From Cupriavidus campinensis (GTDB taxonomy: Bacteria > Pseudomonadota > Gammaproteobacteria > Burkholderiales > Burkholderiaceae), in contig NZ_CAJPVH010000006.1 in NCBI RefSeq assembly GCF_905397395.1, positions 1-64,000 of the forward strand: DNA of 64,000 nt, written 5' to 3'. Position 1 is the first letter of the stretch, and each line of letters begins with the position of its first letter. The notes under the pieces were generated by a model. The model was not told the DNA's origin. It searched no databases and saw only the letters and a list, made by a program, of their open reading frames with translations. Positions 53,845-61,108 of the stretch are shown one piece after another. A program made the position numbers and the translations under genes.

Positions 53845-54066
53845 ATGAAAGCTGCCCTTACCCTGAAGTTCAAGTGCAAGAAGTGCACCAAACCCGTCAC
53901 GTTGTATCTGCAGAAGACGTCGGCCTGCTCGCACATCCTGCCGTACCAGGGTTTCTGCAAGTGCGGCGAGATGATGCGCCATGCCACCGGGGACAAGGAC
54001 GCCGTCGAGTCGTTCGTGAACTCGGTGGATAACAGCTGGATGCACCACCACCATCATCACCACTAA
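53845..54066 (+). CDS. small Cys-rich protein with a natural C-terminal seven-His tail
   Basis: A 73-residue protein. Four Cys sit in two pairs (FKCKKCTKP and GFCKCGE) with another Cys-His (TSACSHILPYQ) between, an arrangement that could bind zinc or iron. The reading frame ends W-M-H7-stop: seven His codons at 54043-54063, a naturally His-tagged end that could bind Ni, Co, Cu or Zn. Start ATG 53845 gives MKAALTLKFKCKKC; an upstream open frame overlaps the previous gene and is not used. It is 13 nt before a metallopeptidase gene, so they may be co-transcribed. A TACAAT at 53785-53790 is a candidate -10. Function unknown. Confidence 0.75.
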   Translation: MKAALTLKFKCKKCTKPVTLYLQKTSACSHILPYQGFCKCGEMMRHATGDKDAVESFVNSVDNSWMHHHHHHH

Positions 54067-54079
54067 ATAGGAAGGGTCT

Positions 54080-54619
54080 GTGAGCGAAGGCTGCCGCCCC
54101 GGCGTGAAGGATCCGATGCGCTTCCTGGGTGGTTATCCGCCCGGGGTGCTCGACCAGGTGCGCGCGTTGATCGCGGCGGGCGGGCTGGGGGATCACCTTG
54201 CGCGGCGCTATCCGGCGCCGCACACGGTCCAGACGGATCGCGCGCTGTACGACTACACGTCGGACATCAAGCAGGAATACCTGCGCAGCGCGCCGCCGCT
54301 GCACAAGGTGGGCTACGACGCGCGCCTCGACACCGCGCAGCACGCGCTCGGCCTGCACACCGCCATCTCGCGCGTGCAGGGCGGCAAGCTCAAGGCCAAG
54401 AAGGAAATCCGCGTGGCGTCGCTGTTCAAGGAGGCGCCAGCGGACTTTCTCCGCATGATCGTCGTCCACGAACTGGCCCACCTGAAAGAGAGCGACCACA
54501 ACAAGGCGTTCTATCGTCTCTGCGAGCACATGGAGCCACGCTATCACCAGCTCGAATTCGATACGCGCCTGTTCCTGGCCTGGCGCGAGCTGGAGAAGAC
54601 CGGCAAGACGCCAGACTGA
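54080..54619 (+). CDS. YgjP-like (DUF45) metallopeptidase domain protein
   Basis: A 179-residue protein with the gluzincin-like VVHELAHLKESDHNKAFYRL: zinc ligands His and His in HELAH, catalytic Glu, and a third His in SDHNKAF, as in YgjP/WLM-type peptidases. RVASLFKEAPADFLRMI precedes it. It uses a GTG start (54080) with GGAAGGG just upstream. The C-terminus (EFDTRLFLAWRELEK) is helical. Members are poorly characterised. It may act on the small His-tailed protein encoded 13 nt upstream, but that is only proximity. Confidence 0.85.
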   Translation: MSEGCRPGVKDPMRFLGGYPPGVLDQVRALIAAGGLGDHLARRYPAPHTVQTDRALYDYTSDIKQEYLRSAPPLHKVGYDARLDTAQHALGLHTAISRVQGGKLKAKKEIRVASLFKEAPADFLRMIVVHELAHLKESDHNKAFYRLCEHMEPRYHQLEFDTRLFLAWRELEKTGKTPD

Positions 54620-54665
54620 GGCACGCCCCGCCGGCCTCCACCGCCCCCCCCCCAATTGCAACAGC

Positions 54666-55568
54666 CTAGTCGCAGGTGTAGCGGAAGTTATCGTTCAGCT
54701 TCAGCGGCAACACCAGCGTGCGCAGGTTCAGCGCCTGGGCCTTCGCGCAGAGCGTGGCGCGCCGCGTGGCGTCCTTCCATTTCGTCGCATATTCCACATT
54801 GAACACGGCCTTGCCCTGCGTGGTGAACGCCGCGTAGACCCCGCATTCGTTGTACTGGAAGCACTGCTCGTTGACCGCGAAATCGAAATCGCCAGCAAGC
54901 TGGGAGACCTGGTCGATATCGTTCTTGAGTCCGATGGCCAGCCCGCGCGCGTGGGCCTCGGTGGCCAGAAAGCGGTTGTAGTCGAGCTGCGTCGCGGCCG
55001 TCAGCGGCAGACCCGGGTTGTTGGTGTAGCCGTCGACGTTATCCGGGTCGATGCCATCGCACCCCTTCGACTTCGCCAGGTCCATCCGCGCCGTCATGAT
55101 CCTGCGGACGTTGGCGGAACGGGTGTCGAGCCAGCGCTCGCCGGCCCAGCCATCGAGCGGATTGCCCTGGTCAGCGGCCGTGAATTGAGAATAATCTGAA
55201 CGCCAGTTCTCGCTGCTACCGGCGGAGAAGTAGCAGACCACGCGCTTGCCTTGGGACTTCAGCGTGTCGATGGTGGACTGCGGGGTGTCGAACAGGTCGA
55301 AATCGAACACGACGGCGTTGTACGACGTGTTGAGCCTGCCCTGGAGCTGGAGTTGCCACGTGTCCGTGACGGCTGGCATCCAGCGCGTGGTGGGGAGTAC
55401 GCTGGCGGTGGACTTGCTCGTCGTGGCGGCAACCTCCGAGACGCGGACGACCGAACCGCCGTCGTCATCCCCCCCGCCGCCGCAGGCGGCAAGCGTTGCG
55501 ACGGCCACCGCCGCGGCAAGACGCGCCAGGCGCGCGAGGCCGCCCATGCTCTGATTGTTTTGCATCAT
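54666..55568 (-). CDS. GH114-like endo-alpha-1,4-polygalactosaminidase family lipoprotein
   Basis: A 300-residue lipoprotein (lipobox LAAC, Cys 29, then a Gly/Asp tether GGGGDDDGG). The catalytic-type TIM-barrel strands include LNTSYNAVVFDFDLFDTP, KRVVCYFSAGSSENWRSDYS, GWAGERWLDTRS and GCDGIDPDNVDGYTNNPG, the last being a GH114 mark with acidic residues. Two later Cys (NEQCFQYNECG) may form a disulfide. GH114 enzymes cleave galactosaminogalactan; a role in biofilm or exopolysaccharide turnover is possible. GGAAGGG lies just upstream; the second of two tandem ATG codons (55565) has better spacing. Confidence 0.85.
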   Translation of the reverse strand: MMQNNQSMGGLARLARLAAAVAVATLAACGGGGDDDGGSVVRVSEVAATTSKSTASVLPTTRWMPAVTDTWQLQLQGRLNTSYNAVVFDFDLFDTPQSTIDTLKSQGKRVVCYFSAGSSENWRSDYSQFTAADQGNPLDGWAGERWLDTRSANVRRIMTARMDLAKSKGCDGIDPDNVDGYTNNPGLPLTAATQLDYNRFLATEAHARGLAIGLKNDIDQVSQLAGDFDFAVNEQCFQYNECGVYAAFTTQGKAVFNVEYATKWKDATRRATLCAKAQALNLRTLVLPLKLNDNFRYTCD

Positions 55569-55628
55569 TGACCCTTCCTGTTGTTATCCCAAATGTATGC
55601 GACACATTATGCGTGCAAGCATAGGCGA

Positions 55629-56288
55629 TCAGGCAAGGGGGTCGGCTTCGGCGGCACGGCGCTTGACGCGCGGCCGTTTTGGGGCGCTGGCGGCGCGGCG
55701 GGCTGTTGGCTCGGCCGGAGTCACAGCACCGGGGTTCATCTGTTCCAGCCACGCCAGACCATCGACATAGGACAGGAAACGCTGGAAATAGCCCGGCGAC
55801 ACGTCCCGCATCAGCGCAAGTGCGCCATGTACAAGATGATTCGTATTGAGCGGCCCGGCGTTCGCCGGCACGCTGTCCAGTGCCTCGCGCAACTGGCGGT
55901 CCGCGCTGACGCGCGCCCAGCTGTCGCGGAAATAGTCGATCAGGGCCGGCGCCGGCTCGGGACCGCGTTGCGCACCAGCGACAGGTGGCAGCGCACTGGC
56001 CGAGGAGCGCGCCGCGATGTATGCCACAAGCCCGCCGAGCGGGCTGGCATCTGGCTTGGCTGGCCGGTCGGCGCGCGGGGCAGCGTGCGTGAGCGCGTCG
56101 CCATACGCGGCCACGAGGTGTGCCAGCCGCGCATCGAGCAGTTCGCGCGCTTCGCCATGCTGGTTCGACGAGCGCCGCGCCAGCGCTTCCAGCAGCCGAA
56201 AGCGCACCGGGTCGATCCGGTCGGCGCCGCTCTCGCGCCAGGCGGCGAGACGAGCGCGCGGGTCCTGGCGCGGGTCCAAATCAGCCAT
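55629..56288 (-). CDS. DUF2894 protein of the motor-like cassette
   Basis: A 219-residue soluble protein: Asp/Arg-rich start (DLDPRQDPRARLAAW), central helices (DPVRFRLLEALARRSSNQHG, LIDYFRDSWARVSADRQLRE) and a basic C-terminal tail (ARRAASAPKRPRVKRRAAEA) that could bind nucleic acid or acidic lipids. It is the last of four overlapping genes, its ATG sitting inside the OmpA-like gene (overlap of 8 nt). Family function is unknown; the DUF label is from memory of the cassette and moderately sure. Confidence 0.75.
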   Translation of the reverse strand: MADLDPRQDPRARLAAWRESGADRIDPVRFRLLEALARRSSNQHGEARELLDARLAHLVAAYGDALTHAAPRADRPAKPDASPLGGLVAYIAARSSASALPPVAGAQRGPEPAPALIDYFRDSWARVSADRQLREALDSVPANAGPLNTNHLVHGALALMRDVSPGYFQRFLSYVDGLAWLEQMNPGAVTPAEPTARRAASAPKRPRVKRRAAEADPLA

Positions 56289-56928
56289 GAGACTTTGCCG
56301 CCCCCGTGGACACTCTCGGAATCGGCGCGATCTCCACGCGGCGGTTCCTGGCGCGGCTCGCGGCGTCGGCATTCGGCACCACCGGCTGCTCGGCGCCAAA
56401 CGCGGCCGAGAACACCATCGCGGCGGGAATGCCCGCCTCGATCAGCCCACGCGTCACGGTCAGTGCGCGCTGGGCAGACAACTCCCAATTGTCGGCAAAG
56501 CGGCGATTGCTGTCGCGCACCTGGGTGTCATCGGTATAGCCGCTCACCATCAGGATCTCGTCACGCGCATGCAGGTAGGCCCCCAGCGGCGCGGCAAGGC
56601 CCTTCAGCAACTCGCGCCCTTCTGGCTGCAACTGGTCCGAATTCACCGCGAACAGCACGTTCCCGCTAATGCCGATGCGCCCGTTCACGAGCGTCACGCG
56701 GCCCGCCGAAAGCGGCCCGGCGAGCGCCTTCTCGAGCGTCTCGCGCCGCTGCATCTCCTCCTGCCGCTGCTTGACCTCGGCTTCGAGCCGGGCCGACAGC
56801 TCCATCTGGAAGCCGATCACCCCAAGCAGGATCAGCACGAAGCCGCCCAGCAGCACGGACATCAGGTCGCCAAAGACGGCCCAGACCGGCGCGGTTGACT
56901 CCACGCCGGCGTCGAGGTCCTCGCTCAT
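56281..56928 (-). CDS. MotB/OmpA-like inner-membrane protein of the motor-like cassette
   Basis: A 215-residue protein with one N-terminal membrane helix that contains an Asp at residue 21 (AVFGDLMSVLLGGFVLILLG), matching the ion-binding Asp of MotB (YADFMTA). A helical linker (about 50-80) leads to a C-terminal OmpA/MotB peptidoglycan-binding domain (about 95-205) with SGYTDDTQVRD, NWELSAQRALTVTRGL, and RNRRVEIAPIP. The start overlaps the stop of the MotA-like gene by 4 nt. Together the two look like stator subunits of an H+ or Na+-driven motor. Confidence 0.85.
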   Translation of the reverse strand: MSEDLDAGVESTAPVWAVFGDLMSVLLGGFVLILLGVIGFQMELSARLEAEVKQRQEEMQRRETLEKALAGPLSAGRVTLVNGRIGISGNVLFAVNSDQLQPEGRELLKGLAAPLGAYLHARDEILMVSGYTDDTQVRDSNRRFADNWELSAQRALTVTRGLIEAGIPAAMVFSAAFGAEQPVVPNADAASRARNRRVEIAPIPRVSTGAAKSHG

Positions 56929-58820
56929 GCGGCCTCCGCGCCCGGTCCGTTGGCCGCGCCCGGTGCTGCCAGCCGTTGCAGGTCTTCGAGAATCTGCTTC
57001 TGCGAGAGCATGCTGAGATCGACAACCTCCCGCGCCTGCGCCACGTAGTAGGCGAGCTGCTCGTCGCTGCGCGCCATCGACTTGTCGAGCGCAGCCTCGA
57101 TGCGTTGCAGGTGCGCGACCAGTTGCCCGTTGGCATCGCTGAACACCTGCACGGCGGCGCCAAACGACTCGCCAAGGCTGGCGGTCTCGACAGCGCTGCA
57201 CGACACCTGCGCGGCAATCGTCGCCATGCGTTCGGTTTCGGACTCGACCGACTCGGCGAACCGGGCGCCAACGCGCTCGAGCAACTCGGCCGTGGTCGTC
57301 ACGAGCCCGTCAACCGCAACGCGCTGGTCGGTGGAGGCATGGTTCACGGCATCAAGCAGGGTTTCGAGCGATGCCAGCAGGCGGCCGCGTTCGGCGAGCA
57401 TTGCGTTGTCGCGTACGAGTCCTTCGGACAGTTTCTCCCGCAACTCCTCGATGATGGCGGCCGCCGCCTTGGGGGCCGCTGTCGTCGCCTCGACGAGGCG
57501 AGACACTTCCGCAATCGTCTCACTGGCCTGCGCCTGTGTCTGTGTGGCAATCGCGGCGGCCATGGCGCCGAGCGCATCCGTCCACGCGGTCAGACGCTGT
57601 TCGTCGCGGGCCTGCAACTGGACCTGAAGATCGGCGTGCGACTGGGTCACCGCCGCCGCCAGCGAAGTCGATTGCGCGGCGAAACTAGACGAAGTTTGAG
57701 CCAGTGCTTGCTGATTTTCGCGGACCAGGGCTTCACCGAAAGTATCGAGCGATTGGCGCAGGTCACGGGTCAGGGTTTCACTTGCGTGCCGATGTTCGCC
57801 CAACGCCTGTTGCCAGATATCGGCGACATTGGCGGTGGTTGTCGCAAATTCTGTCGAAATGCCCTCGAGTTGTTGCCGCACCGCCCCGGAGACGGTGTCC
57901 CGCAAGGCCGACATCTCATGCGCGAGACCGGCCATCGTCTCCCTGACGGCGGGCTCGACCACCGCGCTGACCACGCGCGCGCTATCGGCTATGCTGGTTT
58001 TCAAGCTTTCTTCGACAGAAGATGCCAGCCGCGTGTAAGTCGCTTCGGTCGAACCGTGAAACGCCTCCTGGCTCGCGGCAAGGCGCTCGGCCAGGGTCCG
58101 GCTCTGGCGCTCCATCGTGGCCATCATGTCTTGCAGACGGTCGACCAGCGTCGGCATGACCTCGGCCTGACGTTGCACAAGCCGGAACATTTCATCGCGC
58201 TGATGGCTGCGCGAGAACGGGCGCAGCGTGGTGGCGATCCGGGTGTCGAGCTGCCGCACCGCTTCAATGCGCTCGCGCCGGCACAGCGCGGCGATCAGGC
58301 CGAGCATCGCCGACGTGGCAACGCCCGCCACCGAGGTGCCGAACGCGAAACCCAGCCCCTTCACCGGCGCCGCCAGCGAGGCGCGCATGGCTTGCAAGTC
58401 CGTCGCGCCTTCCAGGGCCATGCCAGTGCCGCGCAGCGTGGCCACCATGCCGAGGAAGGTGCCGAACATGCCGAGCAGGACTAGCAATCCGACGAGATAT
58501 GGCGTCAGCGTCGGTGCGGGCAGCGTCACGCGCTCGCCCTCGACGCGCAGCCGGACGGCATCGCGCAGACCGGCGGGGAGCGTGTCCAGCCAGTGGCCGA
58601 GACTTGCCGGGCTCTCGGACAATTTCGACACCGCATGCGCCAGCGAGGCCGTCGCCTGTCGATAGCGCTGAAGTTCGAACGCGCCGGTCACGTAGAAGGC
58701 ACCGATCACGAGCGTTACGCCAAGGGCGAGCGCGTTCGCGCCCGCGTAGCCGGCACCGATCCAGCAAACGACGGCGAGACCCGCCATGAAGGCGACGATA
58801 TGAGGAAGAATTCTGTTCAT
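56925..58820 (-). CDS. MotA/TolQ-like channel with long coiled tail (DUF802 type)
   Basis: A 631-residue protein. Four membrane helices at about 7-27, 30-50, 107-127 and 157-180; the last two (GLLVLLGMFGTFLGMVATLR and VKGLGFAFGTSVAGVATSAM) match the MotA/TolQ/ExbB proton-channel core. The remaining 450 residues are almost all predicted coiled or amphipathic helix rich in Ala, Gln, Glu and Ser, likely a long cytoplasmic filament. It is coupled to the MotB-like gene (56925-56928). The same design, a channel with a long intracellular tail plus a PG-binding partner, is seen in ZorA/ZorB of Zorya defence systems, but no ZorC/D/E is present. Start ATG 58820. Confidence 0.82.
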   Translation of the reverse strand: MNRILPHIVAFMAGLAVVCWIGAGYAGANALALGVTLVIGAFYVTGAFELQRYRQATASLAHAVSKLSESPASLGHWLDTLPAGLRDAVRLRVEGERVTLPAPTLTPYLVGLLVLLGMFGTFLGMVATLRGTGMALEGATDLQAMRASLAAPVKGLGFAFGTSVAGVATSAMLGLIAALCRRERIEAVRQLDTRIATTLRPFSRSHQRDEMFRLVQRQAEVMPTLVDRLQDMMATMERQSRTLAERLAASQEAFHGSTEATYTRLASSVEESLKTSIADSARVVSAVVEPAVRETMAGLAHEMSALRDTVSGAVRQQLEGISTEFATTTANVADIWQQALGEHRHASETLTRDLRQSLDTFGEALVRENQQALAQTSSSFAAQSTSLAAAVTQSHADLQVQLQARDEQRLTAWTDALGAMAAAIATQTQAQASETIAEVSRLVEATTAAPKAAAAIIEELREKLSEGLVRDNAMLAERGRLLASLETLLDAVNHASTDQRVAVDGLVTTTAELLERVGARFAESVESETERMATIAAQVSCSAVETASLGESFGAAVQVFSDANGQLVAHLQRIEAALDKSMARSDEQLAYYVAQAREVVDLSMLSQKQILEDLQRLAAPGAANGPGAEAA

Positions 58821-58830
58821 GTCTATGCGG

Positions 58831-59529
58831 TTAGCCAGCGCGCAGGGCGGCGAGCAGCCCTTCGACCGGTTCAAAACGGATGTCCAGTTCGGCCAGCAGA
58901 ACGGCCTGCATGTCCTTGCGGAACTGCGCGAGCCAGGCGCCGGGCGCATGCCCGGAGGCCTGGCGCAGGTGCTCGAAATGGGTTTCCAACAGCCCCGGCA
59001 CGCTCGACAGCAGGCTCTGCTCGCGTGCGCCTACCACGCGCTCCATGACCGTATCGACCATCGCCAGCTTCGCCATCACGGGCTGGCGGGCGGTCAATGC
59101 TTTGCGCAGCCGAGCTCGCAAAATGCCGATGTCCGTCGCCATGGTTTGTTGCGTAGTCAGATATCTGTGACGATAGACCGCGAAATCGACCGTCGCGTCA
59201 GGCGACTCCGCCGGCACGGCTGGCCGCCCCGGCCCACGGCGCCGCGCGCCGGATGCACCGTCATCGACAATCGCATTGGCCAGCGCGGCGCGCACGCGCA
59301 CGGCATCGCGCGCCTCGGTATTCCCCGGGCGCGGCGGCAGCGACGATCCCGGCGCCGGATGGCTGGTGAGCGCGGCGGACAGGGCGATGGCGTCCGTCCA
59401 CCCGAGCCATTGGCTTAGCTGGTGGGAGAGGGAACTGGCAGGTTCCGCGGCATCGACGTGGATCAGGCGAGACAGGAGCCGAACGAGCGTCGGGCCGCTA
59501 TGGGCAGTGCGCCGTGGCAGATGGGACAT
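58831..59529 (-). CDS. DUF3348 protein, first gene of the motor-like cassette
   Basis: A 232-residue soluble protein: HLPRRTAHSGPTLVRLLSRL at the start, an Arg/Pro-rich middle (SGARRRGPGRPAVP), then helices with YRHRYLTTQQTMATDIGILR and VMERVVGAREQSLLSSVPGL. It is transcribed 10 nt ahead of the MotA-like gene. DUF3348 is known to me only as a member of this cassette. A cytoplasmic partner of the coiled tail is a reasonable guess. Confidence 0.8.
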   Translation of the reverse strand: MSHLPRRTAHSGPTLVRLLSRLIHVDAAEPASSLSHQLSQWLGWTDAIALSAALTSHPAPGSSLPPRPGNTEARDAVRVRAALANAIVDDGASGARRRGPGRPAVPAESPDATVDFAVYRHRYLTTQQTMATDIGILRARLRKALTARQPVMAKLAMVDTVMERVVGAREQSLLSSVPGLLETHFEHLRQASGHAPGAWLAQFRKDMQAVLLAELDIRFEPVEGLLAALRAG

Positions 59530-59570
59530 ACCGCCGGTTTCCGATCGAAAAACCAAGCAGTTTACAACGG

Positions 59571-59604
59571 ACAAGGGGTTACAGCGCTTGCTGTAACCCC
59601 TTGT
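59571..59604. terminator. 14-bp perfect hairpin between tRNA-Thr and the DUF3348 gene
   Basis: ACAAGGGGTTACAG and CTGTAACCCCTTGT form a perfect 14-bp stem with a CGCTTG loop, followed on the plus strand by TTTATC. On the minus strand it lies 7 nt after the tRNA CCA end and 42 nt before the DUF3348 ATG. The lack of a T-run on the minus strand makes it a processing or attenuation signal as much as a terminator. Confidence 0.6.
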
Positions 59605-59610
59605 TTTATC

Positions 59611-59686
59611 TGGTGCCGGCTGCAGGACTCGAACCCGCCACCTGATGATTACAAATCAACTGCTCTACCTGATGAGCTAAGCCGGC
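59611..59686 (-). tRNA. tRNA-Thr(TGT)
   Basis: A 76-nt gene on the minus strand with encoded CCA. Acceptor stem GCCGGCT pairs with AGCCGGC, the D-stem GCTC/GAGC, the T-arm GCGGG-TTCGAGT-CCTGC, and anticodon loop TTTGTAA with anticodon TGT (59651-59653), which reads ACA. The anticodon stem GTTGA/TCATC contains one T-T mismatch (28-42). sspB is upstream on the same strand, and a long hairpin follows the CCA end. Confidence 0.95.
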
Positions 59687-59736
59687 ATTTTGATGCAGAC
59701 CGCGATTCTACTGCATGCGATCCACTTTGACGATGG

Positions 59737-60225
59737 CTACTTCACCACCTTCAGCGACGGCTTCTTGCCGCCGATTCGCGGCACCGGGGGCGGGGTCGGA
59801 TCGTCGTCCGTGCCGCCCTCTTCGGCCGTGACCGGCGTGTCCGCATCCACCGGCGCCAGCTTTGGCGGGGGATTGTTTTCGCGCTCGGTGGCGGCCTGCG
59901 TCTCGGGGATGCTGCGCTCCACCGGGAACGCCATGCCCTGGCCATTTTCGCGCGCGTAGATCGCCAGCACGTTTTCCACGGGCACGTCGATCTTGCGGGA
60001 CACACCACCAAAGCGTGCGCTGAAGCCGATCCACTCGTTACCCATGTCCAGCCCGCTTGTCGCGTCGAAACTCACGTTCAGCACGATCTCGTTGTTCTTC
60101 ACGAATTCGCGCGGCACGTTCGTATTCCCGTCGACAAACACGGCGACATACGGCGTAAAACCGTTGTCTGTACACCACTCGTAAATGGCGCGGATCAGGT
60201 AGGGCTTGGTGGATGTTTCAGACAT
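59737..60225 (-). CDS. sspB: ClpXP protease specificity-enhancing factor SspB
   Basis: A 162-residue adaptor that delivers ssrA-tagged proteins to ClpXP. The substrate-binding domain shows KPYLIRAIYEWCTDNGFTPY and SARFGGVSRKIDVPVENVLAI; the C-terminal tail (about 115-162) is a flexible Pro/Thr/Asp linker ending GGKKPSLKVVK, the peptide that docks on the ClpX zinc domain. It is 27 nt downstream of sspA in transcription order. Confidence 0.95.
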   Translation of the reverse strand: MSETSTKPYLIRAIYEWCTDNGFTPYVAVFVDGNTNVPREFVKNNEIVLNVSFDATSGLDMGNEWIGFSARFGGVSRKIDVPVENVLAIYARENGQGMAFPVERSIPETQAATERENNPPPKLAPVDADTPVTAEEGGTDDDPTPPPVPRIGGKKPSLKVVK

Positions 60226-60252
60226 TACGCTTCCGGTGGCGTCGATACCGTC

Positions 60253-60864
60253 TTAACGACGCATGACCTTTTCAGACGGGGTCAGCGCCTCGATGTACGC
60301 CGGGCGGCTGAAGATCCGCTCCGCATACTTGAGCAGCGGCGCGGCGTTCTTCGACAGTTCGATACCATAGTGATCCAGGCGCCACAGCAGCGGCGCGATG
60401 GCGACGTCGAGCATCGAAAACTCTTCACCGAGCATGTACTTGTTCTTCACGAAGATCGGTGCGAGCTGCGTCAGGCGGTCGCGAATCGCGGCGCGGGCGC
60501 GCTCGTGATTCTTCTCGGCAGCCTTGCCCTTCTCGTTCTCGAGCACGTACACGTGGGTGAACAGTTCCTTTTCGAAATTGAACAGGAACAGGCGGGCGCG
60601 TGCACGCTGCACCGGGTCGGCCGGCATCAACTGCGGGTGCGGGAAGCGCTCGTCGATATATTCGTTGATGATGTTCGATTCGTACAGGATCAGGTCACGT
60701 TCGACGAGGATCGGCACCTGGCCGTACGGGTTCATCACCGAAATATCTTCCGGCTTATTGAACAGGTCAACGTCGCGGATTTCGAAATCCATGCCCTTTT
60801 CGAACAGGACAAGGCGGCAACGTTGGGAAAACGGGCAAGTCGTACCCGAATACAACACCATCAT
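60253..60864 (-). CDS. sspA: stringent starvation protein A (GST-fold RNA polymerase-associated)
   Basis: A 203-residue glutathione-S-transferase-fold protein that binds RNA polymerase and alters transcription in stationary phase. The N-terminal thioredoxin-like domain reads MVLYSGTTCPFSQRCRLVLF and NPYGQVPILVERDLILYESN; the C-terminal helices contain MLGEEFSMLDVAIAPLLWRL. AAGGA lies 8 nt before the start. Genes sspA, sspB and the petABC block are neighbours in many beta-proteobacteria. The 244 bp to petC hold the bc1 operon terminator and no gene. Confidence 0.95.
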   Translation of the reverse strand: MMVLYSGTTCPFSQRCRLVLFEKGMDFEIRDVDLFNKPEDISVMNPYGQVPILVERDLILYESNIINEYIDERFPHPQLMPADPVQRARARLFLFNFEKELFTHVYVLENEKGKAAEKNHERARAAIRDRLTQLAPIFVKNKYMLGEEFSMLDVAIAPLLWRLDHYGIELSKNAAPLLKYAERIFSRPAYIEALTPSEKVMRR

Positions 60865-61032
60865 GGTTGAATTCCTTGGGTGTAAAGTCGCCGGATGCAG
60901 TGCATGACGGCGAACTTGGCAGCGCTAGATCGGACAGGGCAAACATTCTGTCAGAACGCCCCATCGAAAAGCAAATAAGTTACAAATAGCGAAAGCGACG
61001 CCCAAGCCACCTGCACTGCCGATCCGCAACGG

Positions 61033-61078
61033 AAAAGGGCCGGCGCGGTGCTGCAACAGTGCAACTTCCGCGCCGACC
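61033..61078 (-). terminator. intrinsic terminator of the petABC operon
   Basis: On the minus strand an 11-bp stem (GGTCGGCGCGG with CCGCGCCGGCC, one G-T pair; 61068-61078 and 61038-61048) is followed by CTTTTCC. It begins 31 nt past the petC stop. Confidence 0.8.
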
Positions 61079-61108
61079 CTGCCGGCCACTGCAGACGGCT
61101 GTTACAAC

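Noticed and set aside
55629..59529. A complete Zorya anti-phage system
   Set aside because: Only the ZorA/ZorB-like architecture is present; no ZorC, ZorD or ZorE-type helicase or nuclease gene adjoins it. Kept as a motor-like cassette of unknown role.
59611..59686. tRNA-Thr as a pseudogene or phage attachment site
   Set aside because: The single T-T mismatch in the anticodon stem is tolerable and all other stems are intact; no integrase gene or repeated tRNA end lies nearby.
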